DNA of 64,000 nucleotides from Kingdonia uniflora. Its lineage: Eukaryota; Streptophyta; Magnoliopsida; Ranunculales; Circaeasteraceae. Where the stretch lies: assembly GCA_014058105.1 (NCBI GenBank), contig JACGCM010002776.1, positions 1,240,001-1,304,000 of the forward strand, given 5' to 3'. The notes under the pieces were generated by a model. That model saw only the letters and a list, made by a program, of their open reading frames with translations. It was not told where the DNA came from and searched no databases. Both the position numbers and the translations under genes were made by a program. This document shows positions 55,861 through 64,000 of the stretch, one piece after another (the first letter of the stretch is position 1; each line of letters opens with the position of its first letter).

Positions 55861-56502
55861 CAGTCCCTTTGAAGAAAAGACTGTCTCGTGACAAAGTTTA
55901 GAGTACATCCTTAGGGATGGGACTAAAACCAATGATAGAATCACAAGTGGTGGGAACCCAACCTAAATGACTGGAGATCCCAAGAAATAGTTTCAATGGG
56001 AAAAAAAATTCATTGTGATATAGAATCATGCAACTAGGAGTTTGTCGCTCCAGAGATAATCTCATTGTACATATTGTATATATGCATGAAATCTTGAAGC
56101 GGCTGTAAGGCTGAGTTTCTTAAACTCTTAATGAGTTTTATATCTCATTCTTGAGTAGGGTGTGTAGCTACAAGAACACTATTAATAGACTCATCAAGGT
56201 GATTCTGAAAGTGTGGCCGCTTCCTATGAGAATTAGGTTAAATTCTCTAAAGCCTTCACCTATACTGGGATTAAGCACATGGCTGAATAGTGCTGGCATT
56301 TAGATATTGCACCTGGTAGGTTTATATATAGTTTTCCTCACTGTATAAAAATGAATAATGAGTTCAAGACTCTGATCACTTATTATTCTTATATGTTGAA
56401 GATTATCTACTACGTAAGGGTTTAAGTCTAAGGACACCTTTACTTAAGTACATCTCTATATTTCAAAACCATACTCTCGTTTCTCTTCTCATTCATCTAT
56501 TC
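55861..56502 (+). other. C2 3' untranslated region, cut by T3
   Basis: Reverse complement of C1 40600-41290. It ends at TCTCATTCATCTATTC where C1 would continue toward its polypurine tract; T3 starts at 56503. TATTC (56498-56502) is the expected left target duplication of T3. Confidence 0.65.
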
Positions 56503-57411
56503 TGTAATTGCTTATTTTTGTAGAGACCAAAAACAGTGCCTTACACCTTTTAAATGTAGAACTTTGGTTGGGAAAAAGCAATAGACACGAGTTTAGCGTG
56601 GAAAAACCCTTGAATGGGTAACAAATCACGACCTCTTTTGAGGATTTCTGAAAGTATGGTCTTTATTTAAATGTTAGCTATTACAAAGAGATAAAGAGGA
56701 AGAAGCAATAGACACGAGTTTTAGCGTGGAAAAACCCTTGAATGGGTAACAAATCACGACCTCTTCTGAGAATTTCTGAAAGTATGGTCTTTATTTAGAT
56801 GCTAGCTATTAGAAAGAGATAAAGAGGTAGAATATCTAAGTTTTGGTAAGGATGACCTTCTCTCAGAGTTATGTAGGTGATAATAGCCGTCCTGGATCCT
56901 GATCTCCAGGTTTCCTTTTATAGGTCTTATAATACGACCGTTGGTTACATTGATGAGGAACGTTACAATATAGGTTTTGATGAGTCTTTATAATGGTCCT
57001 CTGTAGCATCTTGATATGTGTTGATCTATAACGGATATATTCCTTAACTGTAACTTCATACCATTAGGAAGATGCGACATCTTATGATGTTCGGGTGCAT
57101 ACGACCTGTTGAAAGTGAGGAGTATCTTTTGTAGTGCGAAGTCACAAGATGTTTTGATATCTCCGAACTGTGATGAAGGTACAATCTCCAACAATGTTTG
57201 CATTTATTCGAACTGTTGATAGACATCTGAGTCTGAGTATTTTTGTAGTACGATGTTTATTGGATTCTTTGACCTTCCCAAACTATAGATGTGGAAGTCT
57301 GTATTGCGAACTGCTTGCCTTCAGCCCTTGGTTAGTTACCCGTGTGTCAACTTTAATCTATATGAGCTCGAATATCGGATTTAGTATGAGGATTAGAAAT
57401 AAACCCTCGCA
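56503..57411 (-). repeat. T3 3' LTR
   Basis: 909 bp, on the plus strand TGTAATTGC...CCTCGCA. On the minus strand it has TATAAAAGG at 56922-56914 and then a duplicated R/U5 segment with GTTTTTCCACGCTAAA. Ends chosen from TG/CA next to C2 and the polypurine tract; the second LTR is outside, so they are provisional. Confidence 0.65.
56574..56828. repeat. 127-bp tandem duplication in T3 LTR
   Basis: 56574-56700 and 56701-56828 are near-identical (AGCAATAGACACGAGTTT..., GGTAACAAATCACGACCTCT, AAAGAGATAAAGAGG). Only a few substitutions and one inserted T separate them. Confidence 0.9.
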
Positions 57412-57412
57412 A

Positions 57413-57427
57413 CTGCCCCCTCTCAGC
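57413..57427 (-). other. T3 polypurine tract
   Basis: The minus strand reads GCTGAGAGGGGGCAG directly before the LTR start TTGCGAGGG. It would prime plus-strand DNA synthesis. Confidence 0.6.
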
Positions 57428-57602
57428 CAATAGCAGGAGAAACGTGTGTAGCAAGTGGTGTTGGTTGAGAAGCCTAATCATTTTTAATACTGCATTAATG
57501 GCTTCTTAGGTATCTGAAGGAATATTTATTTTGACTGTTGGGTCCCCCAAAATGCTGCTTGAGATGTGTGCTTGTGATAAAGACTGTATTTGAAGTGGTA
57601 GC

Positions 57603-58149
57603 ATGGAATTAAATGCTGTGACTATAAAAGAAATGGTGAATAGTTGCTATCACTGTTCATCCTGGTTGAACCTGTCAGTCGTCAAGATTTGTTTAAGTAG
57701 TAGCGATGGTGACTACTCGTCGTCAGGCGTAGGAGGAGAGAGTTTAAAAGAAGATGATGATTCTGCAAACCCGCTACATTGGGAACCAAAGTCTTTCTCT
57801 GCCAACTCCTATCCCTGTCCCTTCGACTTTTTATAGGATATCGTAAAAAGAAGTAAAGGAGGCAGAGGATGATTATCATCAAATGTGGTGCTTCCATTAT
57901 ACGGTTTTGTTTGCAACTCACCGTCAGTCCTATTTTCAGATGCTTGCAGAGGATGCGGTGGCGACGGAGGATGAGAAGGTCGGGGTGTCCTCGGTTAAGT
58001 ATTGTTGGTACCCTGTGAAAGATTTGAGGAGGTCCTTTGTCGGCAGTGGAGGTGAAGGTTATGGAGGAGGGGTGGGATTAACTTTGTCCTCTACCTCTCT
58101 CCAGTTCCTCCTTTTAGGCTTTGAGTTTTTATGTTGGGCCTACCATTGA
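57603..58149 (+). pseudogene. T3 antisense-block ORF, first, unknown
   Basis: Two plus-strand pieces. 57603-57836 starts MELNAVTIKEMVNSCYHCSS, with an acidic serine-rich part (SSSDGDYSSSGVGGESLKED) and WEPKSFSANSYPCPFDFL; 57883-58149 has EDAVATEDEKVGVSSVKYCW and a glycine-rich part. They may be parts of one protein broken by a frameshift. Its place right after the LTR matches ORF a of T1, but sequence similarity is not convincing. Function not recognised. Confidence 0.4.
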
Positions 58150-58926
58150 TTCTTCTCAAGTGTTGCACTGTCATCTATAACTTAGGATATTCTTTGTAAA
58201 AGAAAAAATTGTCTGTAGAACTTGTAATTTTGATTTTCGAACTGTCTGAAGTATTCGTCCTTGCAAATTGTTTTTCTTAAATAATAAATTCGAACTTTCT
58301 AATCTTGCCTTGTAAGTGTTTGAAAACTTCTTGAATGAACTGGTATCAAACTAGTCAAGAATGACTTAGGACCAAAATGTGTAGATCGAAATATTGCTGA
58401 ATTGAACTGTGTAGATCGTGTTATGTATTTGTGGCCTTGTTGTGAGAGTATCATCATAGTCAACTTGAATGCTTGTTACCATCAGTAGAACTTGGTCAGA
58501 GTCTCTGACTAGTTCGATAAATCGTGCTGGATAAATTTGCTAAAGAGGATATGAGAGCTGCCGATTGATAAATCATTCTGTGTGGTGCAGAGAATTATCC
58601 GTTTTGTCATTATATGTAAGGTTGGATGATTGATCATAATAAAATGATTTGTTTGTGTTGAGGTCGTCTTGTCATTGCTTTCTATATCTATGATAATTTT
58701 TGACTGGAATATAACTGAAGCAGGATTTATTGTCGATTTTCTGCTTCTATTAGACCAAAATTGAGGTAAGTAACAGCTATAATAGTTGTTCTTAGGTTTT
58801 TGAACTGGAACGATGCTATAAAAAGCATAGCAGGATCGTGCATCCATAGAAGGTTGTTGTTGTAAGTAATCGTGCTGTAAGAACTGTATAAATCTTCTTA
58901 GGCAGTGAGTCCTTAATAATGGACGC
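58150..58926. other. T3 spacer
   Basis: AT-rich, no gene recognised on the plus strand. The 196-codon minus-strand frame 58509-59099 has ordinary low-complexity content and no match, and is taken as chance. Confidence 0.4.
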
Positions 58927-59161
58927 GTGTCCCGAGAAGCCGTCGTTTCAGAACCTAGGGATAATATAAAAGTTTTTCTTCCGTCTTCTCTTAAACCACA
59001 ATCAGTTACAGACAGAGGGAGAAGCATTTCTAGAGAAAGAAAATCTTTGAATTCTGAATACAGTCCTCCAGTGTTATGTGATCTTGCTAAGAATAACAAA
59101 GTTTTATCTTCTGAGGTGCGAGCGGTGACCAGAGTCGATGACTGTTGCTCTTCAAGTACAG
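58927..59161 (+). pseudogene. T3 alpha-like exon
   Basis: An open frame with VFLPSSLKPQSVTDRGRSIS and DLAKNNKVLSSEVRAVTRVD, ending ACAG|GTTAGT, the same donor-like sequence (with TAG stop) that ends ORF alpha in T1. Protein similarity to alpha of T1/T2 is weak. It may be a first exon or a separate ORF. Confidence 0.4.
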
Positions 59162-59328
59162 GTTAGTATCTCTGATTCCATCGTTTCTGCTGTTGTATTA
59201 GTTTCTTGGAACTGGTAGTTTGCATGTTTAAAACTTCTGGGTAGATTAATAACGTGTTGGGTACGGCTGAGGGAGGAGGCATGTTTGATTAAAAAACTTT
59301 GAACATATTTTTCCTATATTTGTGGTAG

Positions 59329-60151
59329 ATGTACTCAAAAAACCCGAAACCCAGTAGTAAATTTGTTGTATCTCCCAGTAGTGAGGAATCATCATCGTCT
59401 AATAGGACTATGGATGATTCAGAGGTAATTGGTACTGTAATTGCTGATAATCTGGTTGTTTCTTCTGGGAGGGATGTGGGATTGCATGTAGGGAATAAAA
59501 CTGGGCAATTTTTTAAGTATCCCGAGAACGTAGACGTAGCAAAAAAAAATTTACAGTATAAAAGGAGTTTAGACAGAGAATGGGGGCATTATGTGATAAA
59601 TGCAGGGCTATGGTCTAGAACTCTGGTGACACCGAGTAGTAATATAGAGCATTATTAGGTGCCTTCTCAAGATCAGTGGAAGAGAATTATGAATATAGGA
59701 AATGATATAGATATTGCTTATTATAATGAAATTGGTATAGAGGTCGTAAAGGAAGGATTCCTCTGTTATTTGAACCAGGTCGTATATGGGTTGAGTATTC
59801 CCCTAACCTTTTTCCAAAAGGGGGTAATGAATGCATTAAAGAGTTGCCCTGGTCAATTAAATGGGAATATCTTTGAGATGATGAGGGCCTGTGAAGCACT
59901 TAATCAGAAATGGAGAGATGGCAGTATTGCGAGACAGTTCGTTGTGGACGATGTCTTGAAATACTATAAGTTTAAATATGTGAAAGATCGAAAGAGCGGA
60001 TATTTGTTAAGTGATTCAGCAAGGCCAAAATTCTTTGATTTTGAATCTTCTGGGAGACCCTGGTGCGACCATCTTGTGATGGTGAGGGGTAATTGTATGC
60101 AAGTTCCTGGGGAACTGGTGCTCGAGCTGATATATAAAAATTTTAACGAGA
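59329..60151 (+). pseudogene. T3 antisense gene: PF04195-like exon
   Basis: Begins with an ATG directly after acceptor TGTGGTAG. A serine-rich start (VVSPSSEESSSSNRTMDDSE) leads to LDREWGHYVINAGLWS, one stop (TAG, 59656-59658) and then VKEGFLCYLNQVVYGLSIPL, FFQKGVMNALKSCPGQLNGN, FEMMRACEALNQKWRD, FVVDDVLKYYKFKYVKDRKS and ARPKFFDFESS. This lines up with the T1/T2 domain ([21 protein letters not shown]..., [13 protein letters not shown]). The donor A|GTAAGT follows at 60152. With a single stop it is the best-kept copy of the domain in the window. Confidence 0.75.
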
Positions 60152-60232
60152 GTAAGTGTCTTCATTCTGCCTGTAGTTTGTCTTTTAACTTATTGCGAGC
60201 TGCTAACATAGTTTGTTGCTATTTTGGCATAG

Positions 60233-60727
60233 CCTAATCTAAAAGATGTTACTGATACGTCGAGTTTGTTCGACGTCGTTAGTCAAGAAGGAAATGAATT
60301 GAACAAAGTTCTTGGAGAATTAGATATTCATAGAGAGAAGAGGCTGAACTCTGTAGTAGAAAAAGTGCAGCGAGCTCATCAAAATTGAGTTATGGCTACT
60401 TCTGGCTCTGCTTATGCTGTTGTTATGGAGAATCCTGCCTGTGCTGTGGGTACTTCGAGCTCCTTAGTTCGGCGACCCAAAGTAAAATAGATGGTGCCGC
60501 CTTCTGAACAAATAGCTCCTGTACAGATACCGCCCGTAGGGACTGAGGGGGTGGATGTTGTTGTAAATATGGCTCCTCCTCTGAAGAAGCAGAAAAAAGA
60601 ATCTGGTAAAGATATCCGAGCTTCTTCAAAGGGGGTCAACCTCGAAGCCGTGGAGCAGGAGGCGTTGGATTTGGCTAAGCGCGATCCCATCCGCCTAGAT
60701 ACTCAAATTCGATCCAGTATCTCATAG
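60233..60727 (+). pseudogene. T3 antisense gene: middle exon
   Basis: Between acceptor TTGGCATAG and donor CATAG|GTATGC. It reads PNLKDVTDTSSLFDVVSQEG, DIHREKRLNSVVEKVQRAHQ, a TGA, MATSGSAYAVVMENPACAVG, a TAG, and a basic stretch MAPPLKKQKKESGKDIRASS that could act as a nuclear localisation signal. It ends LAKRDPIRLDTQIRSSIS. It corresponds by position to the start of the coiled-coil exon in T1/T2. The upstream exon does not join it in phase without an indel. Confidence 0.55.
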
Positions 60728-60814
60728 GTATGCAAGATGTTATCTGATTAATATTTTTCTTTTTTTAGTAATGATCCGATCTTGTAATACTGTTTTGTTG
60801 TATTTGTGGTGCAG

Positions 60815-61076
60815 CTTTCTATTGCTTGGAAGTCGGCCGCGGAGGTGTTGAAGTTAGCTGCTGCGGATCGTGATGAACTTGTTCAGCAACATGATACAGA
60901 GAAAGCTGTTCTGCAAAACAGTTCAAGGAGGAGAAGGTTCTGCAGAGGGAGAAGTTCAAGAATGAGAAGGCTCTGCAGAAAGATCAGTTTGAGAAGGAAG
61001 CTGCCGCTACAAAGAAAGAGGTTGAAGATGAGGCCAAGAAGACTGTTGACATTATGGTGGTTCCCAAAATAAGCTG
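60815..61076 (+). pseudogene. T3 antisense gene: coiled-coil exon with short repeats
   Basis: After acceptor GTGGTGCAG: LSIAWKSAAEVLKLAAADRD and EKAVLQ, then a one-base frameshift near 60917, and in the new frame EKVLQREKFKNEKALQKDQF and EKEAAATKKEVEDEAKKTVD. The region is about three copies of an 11-residue unit (LQ.e.F..EK.), and so of a 33-bp DNA repeat: strong coiled coil. It closes with TGA near 61075. Confidence 0.55.
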
Positions 61077-61396
61077 ATTCAAGCCTTCTACTTCTGGGGT
61101 TTGAGCTGAGAGGATGTCGATCTCGCTCTTGCAGGGAAGTATAGTGAAGTCATCTTCCCAGGGGATGATGCCTCTCCAGTCGTTGAGCAGAGCCCAGCTC
61201 CTCCAGTTGAAGATGATAAGACCGAGGAGGTAGCAGGAGCTAATTCTTGATTCTGTAGTTGTATCATAGTTTTGAGACTTGGTCGAATTTTGTCTTTTGT
61301 ACTTGTGATGGAACTGTTTTTGTCGAGACTTTGAAAAAAACAATTGTAGCTGCTATTGATATATGTTTTGATGGTGAATGTATAATGTGTATGTAG

Positions 61397-61984
61397 GAGG
61401 TAGTTCATTTGAGGGGGAAAGTGATCGAGATGGAGAAGGCCTTGAGTCGAGCGAGGGATTCCATCAATCGTACTCAACAGGTACACAATAAACTTGAATA
61501 TGAGAGACGTCTTCATAAGTCAAATTTTGATAACACCTTTAAGGAGTTATTCGAGCTTCAATGTAGATATGGGAAGATAAAAATTGAGAGGGATGAGGTT
61601 TTGTGAAAAGGGGGCAATAGGTTCGCTCTACTCCAAAAATCCCTTAAGGATAAGCGGTTCGTAGATGAGAGTGATAAGTTAGAGTGTCAAAGGTCATTAT
61701 TGTCTTTGACGTTCTATTTTGAGGCCGAAGTTGATAGTGAGCGGGGATTAAAAGAGGCTTATTTAGAACTGTTAACTGAGAAAGGCATAGTGCCGGACCC
61801 AGCTCGGGTAAAATTCTTAGCGCAAGAAGCGCGTAATCGCCATAGTATAGAGGCGCAAAGATGCTCAGCTCGGGCTGAAGTATCCATCTTATGGGGTGGT
61901 AAAGGTCTATTGCCTGATGAGCTTGACTTTGTAAGGGCAAAGAGCAATGAGGATCCATTTCTTCAACATAAAAAAGGAAGATAG
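61397..61984 (+). pseudogene. T3 antisense gene: second coiled-coil exon
   Basis: After acceptor GTATGTAG one frame runs about 195 codons with a single TGA (61604-61606): EVVHLRGKVIEMEKALSRAR, KELFELQCRYGKIKIERDEV, then SDKLECQRSLLSLTFYFEAE and LKEAYLELLTEKGIVPDPAR, ending FLQHKKGR. Heptad-like and charged; the PDPAR..F..EARN part may be a break between helices. Function unknown. Confidence 0.55.
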
Positions 61985-62093
61985 AAAAATCTAGGCACAA
62001 TTATAAATCGATCTGAGGCAAGCTTGTGACGAACTGGAGCGATGCAACGATCATAATGCATGTCTGGAGAGGGAAAAGGGGGAATGTACCAAG

Positions 62094-62414
62094 TTGCTGA
62101 ATAACTCAGGGAAGAGAGTGGCATTGTTAGAAACGCGTTTACTAGATACGCAAAAATGTCTGCAAGTGTCCCAATCGTGTTTGAAGAATAAAATTACTCC
62201 AAAGCGGGGGAAACGTGCTATCAACATGGATCACGAACATCAGATAGCCGATGTTATCACATTTTATCAGGGTAAGCTCGAGAGAGTAGAAAATGAATTT
62301 AGACGTTATATCTCGAGTTGTGGTAAAGATGTGGAAGTAGAGAATGATAAGCTTGAAAATATGTGGTTTGCAAGAGGAAATGAGGGTGGAGGAGCTTCAA
62401 CCTCAAAAACGTGA
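62094..62414 (+). pseudogene. T3 antisense gene: helical segment
   Basis: In another phase from the preceding exon, so separated by a frameshift or intron: MLNNSGKRVALLETRLLDTQ, KRAINMDHEHQIADVITFYQ and VENEFRRYISSCGKDVEVEN. Highly charged, probably coiled coil. Non-coding sequence with a possible intron follows (62415-62700). Confidence 0.45.
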
Positions 62415-62700
62415 GCTGAAGAGTCTGAGGAAGAGGAGGTCAAAGATCTGTTACCTCACACGCGACATAAGACCCATCTGCAAGAGGTCATAATTTTCAA
62501 TGAACCTTTACAAGTAGATGTGAGTAGTAGTAGGGTATAATCATAAACCAACTAAATTGTGGCATATGAGTGTGCTCTACATAATGATGTTGATTCGTGT
62601 ATCATAGCTTGATGTTATAATAAGTGTTGTTGAATGATATGTCTTGTTCGAATAAATATTTGTTGATAGATGTATTGTCGTTTGTAATGTGTTCTTCTAG

Positions 62701-63957
62701 GCTGAAGACAATGAACAGGACGAACGGGTAGTCTTATCCACATCAAATAAGGAATTGTCTGCAAAGTTGCAGCAATGTTTGTTAGTAGCTGAAAATACAA
62801 CTTTGTTAAATTCGAAGCTGGAATCTGATATGTTAGAACTGCAGAGTCGGATAAATGCGGTGACTATAGAGTTGTCATGTAAGGATGCAGAGATATTAGC
62901 TGCTAATAATGAAGTCGAACTGTGGAAAGAATCTTTGAAGAAGAAAAAGTTAGAGACCATGTCTGCGAATCAACAAGTTCTGGATCTGTTAAGTATGATT
63001 GAAAAGCATAAGAACGATCTATTGTCCCATCAATCGGTGGTAACAAATAATATTAAACTCTTAAAGAAGCAAGATGCTGAAATCCGTCATATGTGAGAGC
63101 GTCTGAAAAGCCTAAACTGGGATTTGCGTGAGGCCCGAGACTCATGTCAGAGGAAAAGTGACCGTGCCAGAACTCACGAGGAAGCATGTTCCAAGATAGA
63201 TCAAAAGTTGAATGAAACCATCAATAAATGTAACACACGTATCGCCGATCCTGATCGGGAAAAACAAGCTTTGATACTGGAGTGTATGCAAGGTAATGAA
63301 GTTTTTGAGGAACTCCATGTGAAGTATAAAGAGTCGCAGAGGATGGTGGACGCAGCTGAAGCTGAGATCAATTATTCGAGGGAGGTATATAAGAAGTTGT
63401 AGCGTCTGAAGCAGGAGATGGAGCGCAGTGTGCAGATAACGAAGCAATATAGAGGTTCGTTGCTGCAGGAGAAAAAATCTCTGGCAGATCGATGTAAAGA
63501 TCTTGAAGACAAACTAAACAAGGTGAAGGTTAAATTTTGTGAAGCTACGTTGTTGACTGCAGATAATGTTATGTTGCGCGCTATGGCTATGTTGCATGCT
63601 GATGTAGAGAAATTTTGAACAGAGCGTGAGTCGATCTTGGCTGCTTCAACTGAATACGTCATGGAATATGATTTGCAGCTAGCGTGGTTATCTTATATAG
63701 ATAATTTGATGCCGAGAGTTATGAAATTGTTGAATGCACCTTCTACTGTAGTTGATGCGGTTAATCCTTTCCATGTTTTACTTTTATCTGGGCTTAGGGA
63801 AAGTTTGAATGTTGTACCCCCAAAGCGCAAACAGTTGTATCATTGTTTATATTGTAATGAGACAAAGTGTAAATATGTCTTTGATGTAGAAAAATGTCAA
63901 AAGTTTAGTAAAAAGTATTTTTGTTCTATAATCTCTTTGTATGGTCGTAATGGTTGA
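62701..63957 (+). pseudogene. T3 antisense gene: long terminal coiled-coil exon
   Basis: After acceptor TTCTTCTAG, 418 codons in one frame with only three stops (63094-63096 area TGA, 63400-63402 TAG, 63616-63618 TGA). It reads NKELSAKLQQCLLVAENTTL, ELQSRINAVTIELSCKDAEI, LKKQDAEIRHM, SDRARTHEEACSKIDQKLNE, KYKESQRMVDAAEAEINYSR and DRCKDLEDKLNKVKVKFCEA: continuous heptad-type coiled coil. The end changes to YHCLYCNETKCKYVFDVEKC, a cysteine cluster (CLYC, C, C) like a small metal site, then FCSIISLYGRNG and a stop. T1/T2 tails end differently (acidic). The function is not known; length and coiled coils suggest a scaffold or filament-like protein. Confidence 0.6.
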
Positions 63958-64000
63958 ATTGATAAACGATAATGCAGAGATATGATTGCAACGGTGTTGT

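Larger units (their letters stand above)
53385..56502 (+). mobile_element. C2: deleted Ty1/copia element, plus strand
   Basis: Same family as C1, opposite orientation. It begins inside gag ([19 protein letters not shown]), so LTR, leader and about 10 codons are lost. It lacks most of integrase and the first half of RT and ends at the T3 LTR. Its own polypurine tract and 3' LTR are displaced beyond T3. Confidence 0.8.
56503..64000 (-). mobile_element. T3: Tat-type element, 3' half only
   Basis: Minus-strand element entering from the right: its 3' LTR is at 56503-57411, the polypurine tract follows at 57413-57427, and an antisense gene block (plus strand here) runs to about 63957. The integrase and the rest lie beyond 64000. 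T3 is more diverged from T1/T2 than those are from each other, but the PF04195-like exon is clearly related. Confidence 0.7.

Noticed and set aside
57603..58149. Possible homology of the first T3 ORF to T1 ORF a
   Set aside because: Only position agrees; no stretch aligns convincingly by eye.
58509..59099. 196-codon minus-strand ORF in T3
   Set aside because: No recognisable motif; it overlaps the alpha-like exon on the plus strand; chance frame in AT-rich sequence.
1..64000. tRNA, rRNA, CRISPR arrays, bacterial operons, viral genomes
   Set aside because: None was seen. All repeats are explained by retroelements, microsatellites or the unclassified families listed; the PBS sequences are tRNA-complementary, not tRNA genes.

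Overview
The window is plant nuclear DNA made almost entirely of nested, decayed LTR retrotransposons. No intact host gene, rRNA, tRNA or CRISPR array was seen. Evidence for a plant: Athila- and Tat-type Ty3/gypsy proteins, a Ty1/copia polyprotein, plant-type LTRs and primer-binding sites (PBS), a MITE, and many C-to-T/G-to-A changes at former CG sites as expected in methylated heterochromatin. The species cannot be named. Element names below (A1, A2, T1-T3, C1, C2, L1, L2) are mine.

Layout. 1-295 is the protease of an Athila element (A1, + strand). The rest of A1 resumes at 27496 (RT, RNase H, integrase, 3' untranslated region, LTR to about 32912). Between them, 296-27495, sit two related Tat-lineage elements head to tail. 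T1 (296-12398) has a 5' LTR stub, PBS, gag, protease, RT, two RNase H domains, integrase, a 62-bp hairpin array, an antisense gene block and a full 3' LTR. T2 (12399-27495) has lost everything from the LTR end to RNase H, but keeps integrase, the antisense block and its 3' LTR. T2 is itself split by two long LTRs of one family in opposite orientations: L1 (16595-18764) and L2 (18980-23499, with a perfect GATAC target duplication).

32913-39221 is less repetitive: LTR-like and microsatellite sequence, a MITE (36744-37174) and an unassigned minus-strand ORF. 39222-52637 holds a minus-strand copia element C1, whose integrase is split by a non-autonomous Athila-like element A2 (43540-50211; two LTRs, PBS, gag remnant and a 266-codon ORF, no pol). 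53385-56502 is a plus-strand, internally deleted copia C2 of the same family. At 56503 a third Tat-type element T3 (minus strand) begins with its 3' LTR. Its antisense gene block therefore reads left to right to about 63957, and the element leaves the window at 64000.

The most interesting signal is the antisense gene block carried by T1, T2 and T3 between integrase and 3' LTR. It contains a protein resembling the Pfam 'putative gypsy type transposon' family (PF04195), spliced to a long coiled-coil tail, plus small ORFs each with a TATA-like box about 40-45 bp before its start. A second strong signal is a 10-bp-stem hairpin across the internal/3' LTR junction whose stem covaries between T1 and T2.

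All domain calls are by eye from translations and motifs; no search was run. Element edges are exact only where termini or target duplications are quoted.
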